DNA of 54,007 nucleotides from Aporhodopirellula aestuarii (GTDB lineage: Bacteria; Planctomycetota; Planctomycetia; Pirellulales; Pirellulaceae). Within the stretch, counting starts at the first letter, position 1; the number at the start of each line of letters is the position of its first letter. This document shows, piece after piece, positions 8,641 through 17,315 of the stretch. The stretch covers positions 1 through 54,007 of the forward strand of contig NZ_JAMQBK010000048.1 of NCBI RefSeq assembly GCF_023701485.1, in the 5' to 3' direction. The notes below the pieces were generated by a model. That model made no database searches, was not told where the DNA came from, and saw nothing but the letters and a program-made list of their open reading frames with translations. A program made the position numbers and the translations under genes.

Positions 8641-9717
8641 GTGATTTTAATTCTGAAAAACGGTGCGACTGACGAGCAAATCGACCATGTCATCCGACGG
8701 GTCGAGGGCATGGGGCTGCAATCTCACCTCAGCCGCGGCACCTATCGGACCATCATCGGGCTAATCGGCGACGAATCGGTGGTCAACAAAGAGGCCCTCC
8801 TGACGTTGCCCGGTGTGGCCCAGGTGATCCCTGTGCTGCCGCCCTACAAACTCGCCTCTCGCGAAGCGCACCCCGAATCGAGCGTGATTGACGTCTCGGG
8901 CGTGAAGATCGGCGGGGGAAATCTCGGCATGATCGCCGGGCCATGCAGTGTGGAGGATCGCGACCGGATGATGCGGATCGCCGAAAGCGTCTGCAAATCA
9001 GGAGCAAACGTGTTTCGCGGGGGGGCCTACAAACCGCGAACGAGCCCGTACGCGTTTCAAGGTCTTGGCGAAAAAGGGCTGCAAATTCTCCGCGAAGTGG
9101 GAGATCGCTTCGGCGTCCCCGTCGTCACCGAAGTCACCGATCCCCGCAACGTCGAATTGGTCGCTCAGTATGCGGATATGTTGCAGGTTGGGGCCCGCAA
9201 TATGCAGAATTTCGTTCTGTTGACCGAAGTCGGCAAGAGCCGCCGCCCCGTGCTGCTCAAGCGGGGCATGAGTGCGACGATTGCTGATCTTTTGATGAGT
9301 GCCGAATACATCTTGTCCGAAGGCAATTCGAACGTCGTTCTATGCGAGCGGGGCGTCAAAGGTTTTGACCCTTCGACTCGTAATCTCTTTGATGTTGCTG
9401 CCGTGCCGGTGGTCCAAGGGTTGACGCACTTGCCAATCATCGTCGATCCTTCGCATGCGACCGGGCGACCCGATTTGATCCCGCCGTGTGCATTAGCGGG
9501 GCTCGCCGCCGGGGCGGACGGGGTGCATATCGAAGTGCATGATTGCCCCGAAGAGGCAAAGAGCGATGGACCGCAGGCATTATTGCCTGAACAATACGAA
9601 CAAATTTCGCATCAAATGCGATTGATGGCCGATCTGCTCGGCAAAACGATTTCACCGTTGGCGTCATCCGCTGGCGGGTCCACACCACCTAAACCACCAA
9701 CCGAGGCTCACGCGTGA
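8641..9717 (+). CDS. aroF: 3-deoxy-7-phosphoheptulonate synthase, type I beta
   Basis: The first enzyme of the shikimate pathway, condensing phosphoenolpyruvate and erythrose 4-phosphate. The frame is open from 8356, but homologous sequence begins at the GTG at 8641 ([13 protein letters not shown]), giving 358 residues. Residues 1-70 form the ferredoxin-like regulatory domain seen in Thermotoga-type enzymes. The barrel carries [63 protein letters not shown] and [12 protein letters not shown], the PEP, metal and phosphate sites. There is a short Pro/Thr/Ser tail of ~20 residues. Its stop overlaps the tpiA start by 4 bp, so the two are coupled. aroF is the customary symbol for this class and does not imply tyrosine-sensitive regulation. 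Confidence 0.95.
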   Translation: MILILKNGATDEQIDHVIRRVEGMGLQSHLSRGTYRTIIGLIGDESVVNKEALLTLPGVAQVIPVLPPYKLASREAHPESSVIDVSGVKIGGGNLGMIAGPCSVEDRDRMMRIAESVCKSGANVFRGGAYKPRTSPYAFQGLGEKGLQILREVGDRFGVPVVTEVTDPRNVELVAQYADMLQVGARNMQNFVLLTEVGKSRRPVLLKRGMSATIADLLMSAEYILSEGNSNVVLCERGVKGFDPSTRNLFDVAAVPVVQGLTHLPIIVDPSHATGRPDLIPPCALAGLAAGADGVHIEVHDCPEEAKSDGPQALLPEQYEQISHQMRLMADLLGKTISPLASSAGGSTPPKPPTEAHA

Positions 9718-10478
9718 CTCGTCGTATCTTGATCGCCGGTAACTGGAAAATGAACATGCGTTCGGCATCGGCCGCTTCGCTCGCCAAGGGAATCGTTGAC
9801 GCTGTGGGCAAATCGCCTGCCGTTGAAATCGCCCTTTGCCCACCTGCGGTGTATCTCTCTTCGGTTTCCGAAGTGACCGCCGGCACACCCGTGGAATTGG
9901 GGGCTCAAAACCTCTACGCCGCCGAAGATGGTGCCTACACAGGTGAAGTCAACGCGTCGATGTTGACCGATGTCGGGTGTCAATTCGTGATCCTCGGGCA
10001 CAGCGAGCGTCGCCAATTGATGGGCGAAACCGATGCCGACGTGAGCAAGAAATTGCACGCGGCCTTGGCGGGAAACCTCGTCCCGATCGTCTGCGTCGGC
10101 GAAACGCTCGAACAACGTGAGTCGGACGAAACTGAAGCGGTGATCGAATCACAAATCCGCGGTTCGCTCGAGGGGCTCGACGAAGCCCGGGCGGCCGGAA
10201 TCGTGATCGCTTACGAACCGGTTTGGGCGATCGGAACCGGGAAAGTGGCCTCCAAGGAGCAAGCCGAGGCGGTTCACGCGTTTATCCGTGACTTACTTGG
10301 TAAAATGTTCACGCCCGGCGTGGCGGAACAAATCCGTATTCAGTACGGTGGCAGCGTGAAGCCCGGCAATGCTGCCGAATTGCTCTCACAACCAAACATT
10401 GACGGAGCCCTCGTGGGTGGTGCCAGCCTCAAGGTTGAGGATTTTGTTGGCATCATTACCGCGGCGCCCGCTTCCTAG
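9714..10478 (+). CDS. tpiA: Triosephosphate isomerase
   Basis: A 254-residue glycolytic enzyme interconverting dihydroxyacetone phosphate and glyceraldehyde 3-phosphate. Catalytic residues are visible: Lys12 in GNWKMN, His96 in LGHSERR, Glu168 in [10 protein letters not shown], and the phosphate loop [10 protein letters not shown] near the C terminus. The start is GTG, overlapping the DAHP synthase stop as GTGA. Pairing with DAHP synthase makes metabolic sense, since both draw on lower-glycolysis and triose pools, though the link is an inference. Confidence 0.97.
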   Translation: MTRRILIAGNWKMNMRSASAASLAKGIVDAVGKSPAVEIALCPPAVYLSSVSEVTAGTPVELGAQNLYAAEDGAYTGEVNASMLTDVGCQFVILGHSERRQLMGETDADVSKKLHAALAGNLVPIVCVGETLEQRESDETEAVIESQIRGSLEGLDEARAAGIVIAYEPVWAIGTGKVASKEQAEAVHAFIRDLLGKMFTPGVAEQIRIQYGGSVKPGNAAELLSQPNIDGALVGGASLKVEDFVGIITAAPAS

Positions 10479-10484
10479 CATCGC

Positions 10485-10504
10485 CGAAGACATCCTGTCT
10501 TTCG
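10485..10504 (+). terminator. Hairpin between tpiA and secG
   Basis: CGAAGACA (10485-10492) pairs with TGTCTTTCG (10496-10504) around a 3-nt loop with one bulge, 6 bp after the tpiA stop. No T-run follows. It may be an attenuator or a 3'-end protecting hairpin between tpiA and secG. Confidence 0.35.
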
Positions 10505-10560
10505 GACGCATTCCAAACGAACCTCCCACGCATTCGGTTCCTAGAACGGACTGACAAACC

Positions 10561-11100
10561 ATGACCATTTCCTTTCACCTCACCCAATTCTGTCCGCTGG
10601 CCAACTTTGGCAGCATGGTTTTAGGCATGCTGATGGCATTCCTATCTGTGTTCTTGATCATGTTGATCTTGCTGCAACGCGGTCGCGGTGGCGGACTCAG
10701 CGGCGCTCTTGGGGGTGCCGGTGGTCAAAGTGCGTTCGGTTCCAAGGCCGGCGATACGTTTACCGTGTTGACCATTTCCTTGGCCGGCGTGTGGATTTTT
10801 GTCTGTGCGTTCGCGATGTGGTCGCTTGGGATGCACGCTCCCGCCGTTGCCGATCTGATCGAGCCTGAAATCAGCGCTGGTCCCGGATCGGATGACGCCG
10901 AAGACATCACCAGCGGTCTGGTGATCCCGACCAACGAAGAAAATGATTCGAACAGCGGCACGGGCGATTTGGTGCCTGCAGGTTCCGACTCGGAAACAAG
11001 TGAAGATTCGGTGTCGTCGGCTGATGATGCCGCCGTCGAAGAAACGGAAGAATTGGCTGCTGACGATTCCGAGCCTTCGGCCGAATCGACGACGGAATAA
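10561..11100 (+). CDS. secG: Preprotein translocase subunit SecG with acidic tail
   Basis: A 179-residue SecG, the accessory inner-membrane subunit of the SecYEG channel. Two transmembrane segments (about 17-38 and 68-90) flank the diagnostic cytoplasmic loop [24 protein letters not shown]. Typical SecG proteins are 70-110 residues long. Here ~87 extra residues follow the second membrane segment and are dominated by Asp, Glu and Ser, with very few basic residues. The role of the tail is unknown; it could be periplasmic or cytoplasmic depending on topology. The gene is 82 bp after tpiA in the same direction, a linkage also seen in other bacteria. Confidence 0.95.
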   Translation: MTISFHLTQFCPLANFGSMVLGMLMAFLSVFLIMLILLQRGRGGGLSGALGGAGGQSAFGSKAGDTFTVLTISLAGVWIFVCAFAMWSLGMHAPAVADLIEPEISAGPGSDDAEDITSGLVIPTNEENDSNSGTGDLVPAGSDSETSEDSVSSADDAAVEETEELAADDSEPSAESTTE

Positions 11101-11280
11101 ACTCCGCGCCACACTCTCAGTCAGTGCTTCGTCAAACCTGAACTTGTGGGTTGCCTGAACCGGTTCGCGTCCTGCCGCCAAAAGATTTAGCGGAACGGCG
11201 AACGCTGTCCGGTCCCACACCAAATTTTATCGCTGACAAAGCACTCAGTAACATTTGTATTTTTTTGATCGCCTAACTTC

Positions 11281-12240
11281 ATGACTGACGTTCTTTTCCC
11301 GCATTTGCGAAGCATGACCGGGCAAGGACGCAGCGAAATCTGCGGCGACGAAGGTACGCTCGTTGTCGAACTGCGATCGGTCAACCATCGCGGTTTGAAA
11401 CTGGTCCTGCGGACGAACGAGGCGCTCAATGCCTACGAGGGTGTGATTACCGAAGCACTGCGTGGGCGAATTGAACGCGGCACCGTGACCGTTCACGCGA
11501 CGCTCAAGCCGCCGCCGGGCCAGGATCTTCCTCGCGTCAATCAGGCAGCGGTTTCCGCCTACGCTCGCGGTCTTTCCGAAGCCGTCGAGGGGCTGTCCAT
11601 TGCCACCCAAATCGACCTGAGCGGTTTGTTGACGTTGCCAGGCGTGCTTTCGGCCGAGGCCAATGAAGATGACACAGACGAAGCACGTGAGCGACGACGG
11701 CAATTCATTGCCGAAGGCGTCGTATCCGCTGTCGAGCGATTCAACCGGATGCGGCACCACGAAGCCGTGGCGATGGGGCGTGTCCTGCAGTCGGAGCTAT
11801 CCACGATTCAGGAGCGGGCGGCACTGATTCAAACGCTCGCCCCCGGGGTGATCGAGCGTTATCGCGCTCGGCTGCTCGAAAAAATTCAAAAGATGCTCGC
11901 CGAGCATCATCTGCCGGTCGAACCGGTGGAGATTGTTCGCGAGGTGCAATTGTTCGCCGATCGCAGCGACATCAGCGAGGAGCTCACCCGATTGGCGAGT
12001 CACCTGGAGCTGTTTCGCAGCGTGTTGGAGGGAACCCACCCGGCGGATTCGAAATCAGATTCGGGTAGCGAGATCGCGAATGAAGCGGTCGGTCGTAAGC
12101 TCGATTTCATCATTCAAGAGATGTTTCGCGAAACCAACACGATCGGTAGCAAAGCGGGTAACGCCAAAATTGCCGAGCACATTGTCGAAATCAAATGTGC
12201 AATCGAGCGGATGCGAGAACTCGTCCAGAATTTGGAGTGA
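11281..12240 (+). CDS. yicC: YicC/YloC family endoribonuclease
   Basis: A 319-residue protein of the YicC family, described as an endoribonuclease affecting small-RNA turnover in E. coli. It starts near the family-typical SMTGQGR, followed by VVELRSVNHRGLKL (usually RSVNSRxLD/E). It ends with the strongly conserved DUF1732 block RKLDFIIQEMFRETNTIGSKAGNAKIAEHIVEIKCAIERMREL. The gene heads a yicC-gmk-rpoZ cluster conserved in many bacteria, with 8 bp to gmk. A 180-bp leader separates it from secG. Confidence 0.93.
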   Translation: MTDVLFPHLRSMTGQGRSEICGDEGTLVVELRSVNHRGLKLVLRTNEALNAYEGVITEALRGRIERGTVTVHATLKPPPGQDLPRVNQAAVSAYARGLSEAVEGLSIATQIDLSGLLTLPGVLSAEANEDDTDEARERRRQFIAEGVVSAVERFNRMRHHEAVAMGRVLQSELSTIQERAALIQTLAPGVIERYRARLLEKIQKMLAEHHLPVEPVEIVREVQLFADRSDISEELTRLASHLELFRSVLEGTHPADSKSDSGSEIANEAVGRKLDFIIQEMFRETNTIGSKAGNAKIAEHIVEIKCAIERMRELVQNLE

Positions 12241-12248
12241 TTGCCGTT

Positions 12249-12902
12249 ATGTCATTAAAAGCAGACCCCGAAACCGTCGGCACATCACCTGCCCCGGGTG
12301 ACCCTGCCTCGTCCAAAGGGAAGCTTGTGATTATCTCGGGCCCCAGCGGTTCGGGGAAATCCACGGTCACAAAACGCCTCCGCGAAGTCTGTCCGTTGCC
12401 GTTGGCGGCTTCGATCTCTGCCACCACTCGGGAGCCCCGAGATGGCGAAGTGGACGGAGTGGACTATTTTTTCCTCTCCGAGGAAGAGTTTCAGCGGCGG
12501 CGTGAGGCGGGTGAATTCCTCGAGTCGAAACAGGTTTTCAGCCTCGGGCACTGGTACGGAACCCTAGCTGATCAAGTTGCCACTGGCCTAAACGCAGGAA
12601 AGTGGGTAATTTTAGAGATTGACGTACAAGGCGCCCTGGCGGTGCTGGAGGATCACCGGTACGCCCCGATCACGATTTTTATTCATCCCGGCAGCATGAC
12701 CGAGCTCGAGCGAAGGCTTCGAGACCGGGGCACCGAGACGGAAGTCGCGATCCAGGCACGCCTCAAGACCGCCGCCGGCGAAATGGAATCCCGCAGCGTC
12801 TACCAACACCAAGTCATCAATGACACGGTCGACCAAGCGGTCGATGAGATCTGTCACATTCTGCAAATTCACAAGGAATCCACTTCGTGCTCGAAGAACT
12901 AA
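12249..12902 (+). CDS. gmk: Guanylate kinase
   Basis: Phosphorylates GMP to GDP with ATP. The ATG at 12249 is preferred, 8 bp after yicC, giving 217 residues; an in-frame ATG at 12195 would overlap yicC. The P-loop is GPSGSGKS at 31-38. The GMP-binding region contains [25 protein letters not shown], written in part here as TTREPR and DGVDYFF, followed by the lid segment with [10 protein letters not shown]. The N-terminal ~22 residues are an unstructured extension compared with E. coli Gmk. Its 3' end overlaps rpoZ by 16 bp. Confidence 0.96.
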   Translation: MSLKADPETVGTSPAPGDPASSKGKLVIISGPSGSGKSTVTKRLREVCPLPLAASISATTREPRDGEVDGVDYFFLSEEEFQRRREAGEFLESKQVFSLGHWYGTLADQVATGLNAGKWVILEIDVQGALAVLEDHRYAPITIFIHPGSMTELERRLRDRGTETEVAIQARLKTAAGEMESRSVYQHQVINDTVDQAVDEICHILQIHKESTSCSKN

Positions 12903-13159
12903 AAGAAGAAGAGATCGTCAACAAGGTCGGCGGACGATTCAAGCTGAGTACGCTGATTCAAAAACGATTGGTCCAGCTCAATCAAGGTTCCCGTGCGCTC
13001 GTGAACATCGACACCCACGATAAAATGTCGATCGTGTTGCAGGAAATCATGCAAAACAAGATCTTCCTCAACCTCGATAACGAAGTCGATACGGTCGAAG
13101 ATTTGGATGCGTTGATCGCCTCCGCCGAAGCACCCGAATTGGATGCATCGGATCTCTAA
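12887..13159 (+). CDS. rpoZ: RNA polymerase subunit omega
   Basis: A 90-residue omega-type subunit, which helps assemble the beta' subunit. It starts at GTG 12887 inside the end of gmk. Seen are a region comparable to the omega core ([22 protein letters not shown]-terminal helix and Lys/Arg pattern) and [14 protein letters not shown]. The usual ARxRARQ/E-type text is diverged, as in other planctomycetes. Its position directly after gmk strongly supports the assignment. Confidence 0.85.
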   Translation: MLEELKEEEIVNKVGGRFKLSTLIQKRLVQLNQGSRALVNIDTHDKMSIVLQEIMQNKIFLNLDNEVDTVEDLDALIASAEAPELDASDL

Positions 13160-13366
13160 GATCTGATCCTAAATTCTCTCATCCCTCGCCGGGCATCGAA
13201 GCCTGCGAGAGGATTCCGGTGATTCACGCGGGCGGGCGCTCCGTCCACCAGGCGTTCTCTACCGTCCACGCCGCCCTGCCCCGTCGTTTGTATTACAACG
13301 GCAGCTGATTCCGGGTGGCTTGTCGCTGCGCGATGAGCGGATTGAGCTCGACCCCAGACGACTGAT

Positions 13367-14116
13367 TCACGGGAGGATCAGTTTGATGCCGGTGGCCAGC
13401 ATCACGACGACCAGAAAGAAGAACACGAATCGACTGCCTCGTTCGATCGCCAGTTTAGCGCCGACCACGCCACCGGCGACGTTGCCGACCGCCATCACGA
13501 GTCCGGGCACCCAGTCGATCATGCCGTAAATCATAAAAACAGTGGCCGCAGCGAGAGTGACGCAAAATCCGATGCTGTTCTTGATCGCGTTGGAGGAAAC
13601 GAGTTTTGAGTTGGTGAAGTAGCTCATCGCGAGCAGCAACAGAATTCCCATGCCGGCTTGAATGAATCCGACATAAACACCGATCGCGAAGAACACCGGG
13701 AATCGAAACGCGACCGGATAAGTCGCATGGTCACTGGAGTCGAGGAAGCGTTTCGGGTTGGCGAGCAGCAGAATCGCCATCGCGATGAACATCACTCCGA
13801 ATAAACGTTCGAAAGTTTCTGCGGGCAAGTGAATGGCGAGCAGGGCACCGACTGGGACGCCCAATAGCGTCGGAGTGGCGAGTCGGACCGTGGCGGCCGT
13901 ATCCAGGTGACCGTGTTTACGGAACGTTGCGACGGCCGCGGCGGTGGAACAGAGGATCGCGATCCGGTTAGTGGCGTTGGCAGTTTTCGGGTCGAGACCG
14001 AACAGCAGCAACGCGGGCAGGGTCAGGAAAGAGCCACCACCGGCCACGGTGTTGACGATGCCCGCCAAGAACCCTGCGACCACGAGCGAGCCGTAGAGGA
14101 GAATCTGCCAAATCAA
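13367..14116 (-). CDS. TauE/SafE-family membrane permease
   Basis: A polytopic inner-membrane protein of the sulfite exporter TauE/SafE (DUF81) family, which moves sulfur oxyanions or small organic anions. About eight hydrophobic segments are present, including the family-like glycine-rich stretches GFLAGIVNTVAGGGSFLTLP in the first helix pair and GVYVGFIQAGMGILLLLA in the second half. The start is uncertain. The frame opens at an ATG at 14236, but that would overlap deoC by 106 bp, so I chose a TTG at 14116, about 12 nt after an AGGA; it gives 249 residues. The transported compound is unknown. Probably co-transcribed with deoC upstream. Confidence 0.82.
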   Translation of the reverse strand: MIWQILLYGSLVVAGFLAGIVNTVAGGGSFLTLPALLLFGLDPKTANATNRIAILCSTAAAVATFRKHGHLDTAATVRLATPTLLGVPVGALLAIHLPAETFERLFGVMFIAMAILLLANPKRFLDSSDHATYPVAFRFPVFFAIGVYVGFIQAGMGILLLLAMSYFTNSKLVSSNAIKNSIGFCVTLAAATVFMIYGMIDWVPGLVMAVGNVAGGVVGAKLAIERGSRFVFFFLVVVMLATGIKLILP

Positions 14117-14130
14117 AAGAGTCTCGATTC

Positions 14131-14859
14131 CTAGTAGCTCGATTCGGACGATGATCCGGCCGAAATTGAAATGGGCGGCAGGCCAAGTTCTTCCCTGAGT
14201 GGATCGAGGATCGCTTGTGTCCGGCTGGCACCGCATCGGGAGACGCCAATCTCGCGAACTTCGCGTAGGCCTTTGAGATCACGCACACCACCGGCCGCTT
14301 TGACCTGCACATGATCGGCGGCGTGTTTCCGCATCAAACGCAGATCGTCGAGTGTCGCGCCGCTGGTGCCGAACCCCGTCGACGTCTTGACCCAATCGGC
14401 ATTGAGTTCCGAACAGATCTCGCACAGCCGGATCTTTTGGTCGTCATTGAGGTAACAGTTTTCGAAAATCACTTTAACTTTCTGCCCCACTTCATGAGCG
14501 ACTCCGATCACCGCGGCGATGTCGCTGCGAACGTACTCCCACCCGCCACTGACGACGCTGCTGATGTTGACGACCATGTCGAGCTCTTCACATCCATCGG
14601 CGAGGGCACGTAACGCCTCGGCTCGTTTCACTTCGGTAGTGTTGGCTCCATGGGGGAAGCCGATCACGGTTGACGTTTTAACGTTGCTACCGGCGAGCAT
14701 TTCGGCGAGACGAGGAACATAAAACGGCATGATGCACACGCTCGCGACATCGTACGCGAGCGCCATCCTGACACCTGCCTCAATCTCCTCGCTCGTCATG
14801 TTTGGAGTGAGCAACGCGTGGTCGATCATCTTGGCGAGGTCGTTGTATGGCAAACTCAT
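14131..14859 (-). CDS. deoC: Deoxyribose-phosphate aldolase
   Basis: Cleaves 2-deoxyribose 5-phosphate to acetaldehyde and glyceraldehyde 3-phosphate in nucleoside breakdown. 242 residues, a class I aldolase. The Schiff-base lysine is Lys158 in VKTSTGFGTSGATL, the second active-site lysine is Lys187 in VKAAGGVRD, and the acidic residue lies in EELDMVVNI (Asp94). The C terminus ends in a Ser-rich tail. The gene is upstream of the permease in the same direction, separated from its preferred start by ~14 bp. Confidence 0.95.
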   Translation of the reverse strand: MSLPYNDLAKMIDHALLTPNMTSEEIEAGVRMALAYDVASVCIMPFYVPRLAEMLAGSNVKTSTVIGFPHGANTTEVKRAEALRALADGCEELDMVVNISSVVSGGWEYVRSDIAAVIGVAHEVGQKVKVIFENCYLNDDQKIRLCEICSELNADWVKTSTGFGTSGATLDDLRLMRKHAADHVQVKAAGGVRDLKGLREVREIGVSRCGASRTQAILDPLREELGLPPISISAGSSSESSY

Positions 14860-15018
14860 GTTGCGTGCTCAGAGGATTCGGTGCGTGAGGACAAACGTCT
14901 GGAAGAGACGCCGAGTCGTTCTTCGGACGGCGCCGGGGTGCCCGTGAAAAGGCCGGCGATTCTAGCACGACGCGTAGCCCACCGCCATGTCGCGGACTGA
15001 TGCGAGAGGGCGGGTTCA

Positions 15019-15963
15019 CTAGCATTCGCGGATGCTGACACAGCGTTGTTTTGCGACCACGATATGGTCGAGAACCGAGATGCCGATCAGTTTGCCCGCT
15101 TCGGTCAATCGTTCGGTTACTGAGCGATCTTCACGGCTCGGCGTCGGATCGCCTGAGGGATGATTGTGTACCAATAAGACTGCTGCGGCTGCGTCACGGA
15201 TCGCAGGCCGGAACACTTCACGCGGGTGCACGAGCGAAGCATCGAGCGTGCCGATGGTGATGCGGTGGGTGCGGATGGGTTTGTGTTTGGTGTCGAGCGT
15301 GACGATGTGGAATTCTTCTTGGACGGCATCGCCGGCGAGGTATGCGAACTTTTCGGCGCAGTACTGTGTTGCCTCAATCGTGCTGGTGATCTTGTGAATC
15401 ACCACGGGGCGTTCACGCAGTGCTTCGGTGGCGCGTTTACCGAGTTCGAGGGCGGCGAGAATTTGGCAGTAGCTCGCTTTAGTTACCGCTGGCGTGATGT
15501 TGCGGAGTTCGGGCAATCCGGCGTCGCGGAGGCGATCGAGTTCACCATGAAATCGGTTAGCGAGTTTTTGGGCGCCGGTTACGGCGGATTCACCGACAAT
15601 GCCAACGCGAATCAGGATCGCCAGGAGATCGGCATCCGATAACGAGGCGGCACCGAGTCGCATCAACCGCTCACGCGGACGTTCCTGCTCGGGCGTCTGT
15701 TTGACCTGATCCCCATGAATTCGTCGATCGATCCATTGGTTGACCAATCGAATGGGATCTCCCTCAGCCCACTCGTAAAGAATTTCGTCATCTTCACGGA
15801 CGGTTTCCAGAACGCCTGCCCGAACGACTTCGTTGATCGTCCGGGTGACGAACCCCGCGGCTTCTTCGTCGACGAGTTCCGACATTTCGCTGCGTCGGAA
15901 CCGAGCCATTTGAGCGAGCGGATAGAGTACGCTTTGATAACGTTGTCGTCGCTGTTCACTCAT
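15019..15963 (-). CDS. radC: RadC family JAB/MPN-domain protein
   Basis: A 314-residue RadC-like protein, starting at the ATG at 15963 because sequence upstream of it overlaps the divergent HIT gene in another frame. Residues ~93-160 are the RadC helix-hairpin-helix-like domain (RPRERLMRLGAASLSDADLLAILIR). The JAMM metal site is formed by Glu217 (QEEFH), His266/His268 and Asp279 in HNHPSGDPTPSRED. RadC was once linked to DNA repair; its actual function remains unsettled. Compared with the usual ~220-230 residues, this protein has an extra ~90-residue N-terminal part rich in helices. Confidence 0.9.
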   Translation of the reverse strand: MSEQRRQRYQSVLYPLAQMARFRRSEMSELVDEEAAGFVTRTINEVVRAGVLETVREDDEILYEWAEGDPIRLVNQWIDRRIHGDQVKQTPEQERPRERLMRLGAASLSDADLLAILIRVGIVGESAVTGAQKLANRFHGELDRLRDAGLPELRNITPAVTKASYCQILAALELGKRATEALRERPVVIHKITSTIEATQYCAEKFAYLAGDAVQEEFHIVTLDTKHKPIRTHRITIGTLDASLVHPREVFRPAIRDAAAAVLLVHNHPSGDPTPSREDRSVTERLTEAGKLIGISVLDHIVVAKQRCVSIREC

Positions 15964-16065
15964 CGGCGGCGTGTCCGTGATCGAGTCGGTGGGTTGTCGT
16001 ATCGCGCACGCACTCGAGAATAGGCGAGCCGATTTTTCCAATTGAGTTTCCCGAGGTCCCGTCCC

Positions 16066-16404
16066 ATGCCGAGCATTTTCAGCAAAATCATTTCCCGAGA
16101 GATCCCCGCAGACATCGTATACGAAGACGACGTGTGTTTGGCGTTTCGCGACATCGCCCCCAAGGCACCCGTGCACATCCTCGTGATCCCCAAACACGAG
16201 ATCGTTTCGTTGGCCGATTTGAGTGAATCCGATGAAGCGTTGATGGGTCGATGCGTCGTCGCGGCATCAAAAATCGCGGCATCGGAAGGTCTTTCGGGCG
16301 GCTACCGACTCATCGTGAATTGTGGCGAAGATGGCGGCCAAGAGGTTCCGCATCTGCATTTTCACTTGATGGGTGGCCGAAAAATGACCTGGCCGCCCGG
16401 TTGA
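16066..16404 (+). CDS. HIT-family purine nucleotide-binding protein (HINT type)
   Basis: 112 residues starting MPSIFSKIISREIPADIVYE, the classic HINT start. The active-site histidine triad HLHFHLMGG is at 96-104, with catalytic His98 as the middle of the three. HINT enzymes hydrolyse nucleoside phosphoramidates and related adducts. Length and motifs match the family closely. The gene is divergent from radC, sharing a ~100-bp regulatory interval, and is followed by 222 bp with no gene. Confidence 0.95.
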   Translation: MPSIFSKIISREIPADIVYEDDVCLAFRDIAPKAPVHILVIPKHEIVSLADLSESDEALMGRCVVAASKIAASEGLSGGYRLIVNCGEDGGQEVPHLHFHLMGGRKMTWPPG

Positions 16405-16626
16405 TTTTTGAAGCGGCTGGGGCGGACTCCCTGGAGGAATGGCCTTTCGTCAGTGTGGCGTTTCTGGCCTCGGAATTGTCCCTTGCGGTTTAGGTAAAGT
16501 TTGCGGGCTGAGTGGACGATAACGATTCTGTGGCCGGGTTCTCATGCCCGAGATTCGGCCGTTTGTCGCTGGCTCGGACCTCCTAGCCGTGACCCGATAA
16601 CCGCCCAGTGAACACGGACGTTTGCG

Positions 16627-17235
16627 ATGAATTACGCCGCTCAATCCCTCCTACTTGCCCTCGGTTTGACTCTGTCTGTCGGTTGTTGCGGACCGATGTG
16701 GAATCCGGGCTGCTGCGGAACCGGATGCGCGACGACGTGCGACAGCGGTTGCGGTTCCTGCGGGGGCTGCGGCGAGCTGTATATCGATCCTTGGATCAAT
16801 GATCCCGCGGATTGCTGCGACCCGTGTGATTCGTGTGGCAACTACAACGGGCAGTCCTGTGGTAAATGCCGTCCCGTCTTTGCAGGCATTAAAAGCCTGT
16901 GGGGCTATCGCTGCGACGACGGATGTGGCGTCGGGGCGTGCGATGGCGGTTGCGACGGGGGCTGTGATTCAGGCTGCTGTGATGGCGGGGCTTACGGTTC
17001 TGGTATCGGACACCCAGGCGTTATCAGCGGGTACGTCGATGGCGGAGGCCAGTCCTATGAACTCGGCGAAGGCGAGACGATTGTTGAGTCGAGTATCTCG
17101 AACGGATCGTCCGCATCATCGGCAAGCAATCCACGTATCACCAGTCAGCCGCGGATCACGCATCGATCCGGCAATGCACGTCAAATCTTTCAACCACGCC
17201 GCGTTGACGAACCGCGTTCGGCTCTCGCTTACTAA
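16627..17235 (+). CDS. Cysteine-rich secreted protein, unknown function
   Basis: 202 residues. The N terminus (MNYAAQSLLLALGLTLSVGCC) looks like a signal peptide with a possible lipobox SVGC at 18-21. The region to about residue 123 contains 22 cysteines, many as CC, GCG or GGCDGGC patterns; Gly and Asp are the other dominant residues. The C-terminal third is low-complexity, Ser/Arg-rich and has no cysteines. I do not recognise a domain. Possible roles are a disulfide-stabilised envelope protein, which fits the Cys-rich proteinaceous cell wall layer described for some planctomycetes, or metal binding. Confidence 0.75.
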   Translation: MNYAAQSLLLALGLTLSVGCCGPMWNPGCCGTGCATTCDSGCGSCGGCGELYIDPWINDPADCCDPCDSCGNYNGQSCGKCRPVFAGIKSLWGYRCDDGCGVGACDGGCDGGCDSGCCDGGAYGSGIGHPGVISGYVDGGGQSYELGEGETIVESSISNGSSASSASNPRITSQPRITHRSGNARQIFQPRRVDEPRSALAY

Positions 17236-17236
17236 G

Positions 17237-17264
17237 CACGAGGCGGAAACGAAATGACCTCGTG
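17237..17264. terminator. Hairpin between convergent genes
   Basis: CACGAGG (17237-17243) and CCTCGTG (17258-17264) form a 7-bp perfect stem with a 14-nt loop, directly after the Cys-rich gene stop and before the convergent ABC exporter stop at 17316. No T-run follows, so it is only a candidate bidirectional terminator. Confidence 0.4.
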
Positions 17265-17315
17265 GATCTCGCGGGATACCCACGGGGAGAGGAACCTTGA
17301 CTCACCGGCGAGTGT

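Noticed and set aside
11158..11167. Perfect 10-bp palindrome GAACCGGTTC between secG and yicC
   Set aside because: Short palindromes of this size are expected by chance; no second copy or promoter context was seen.
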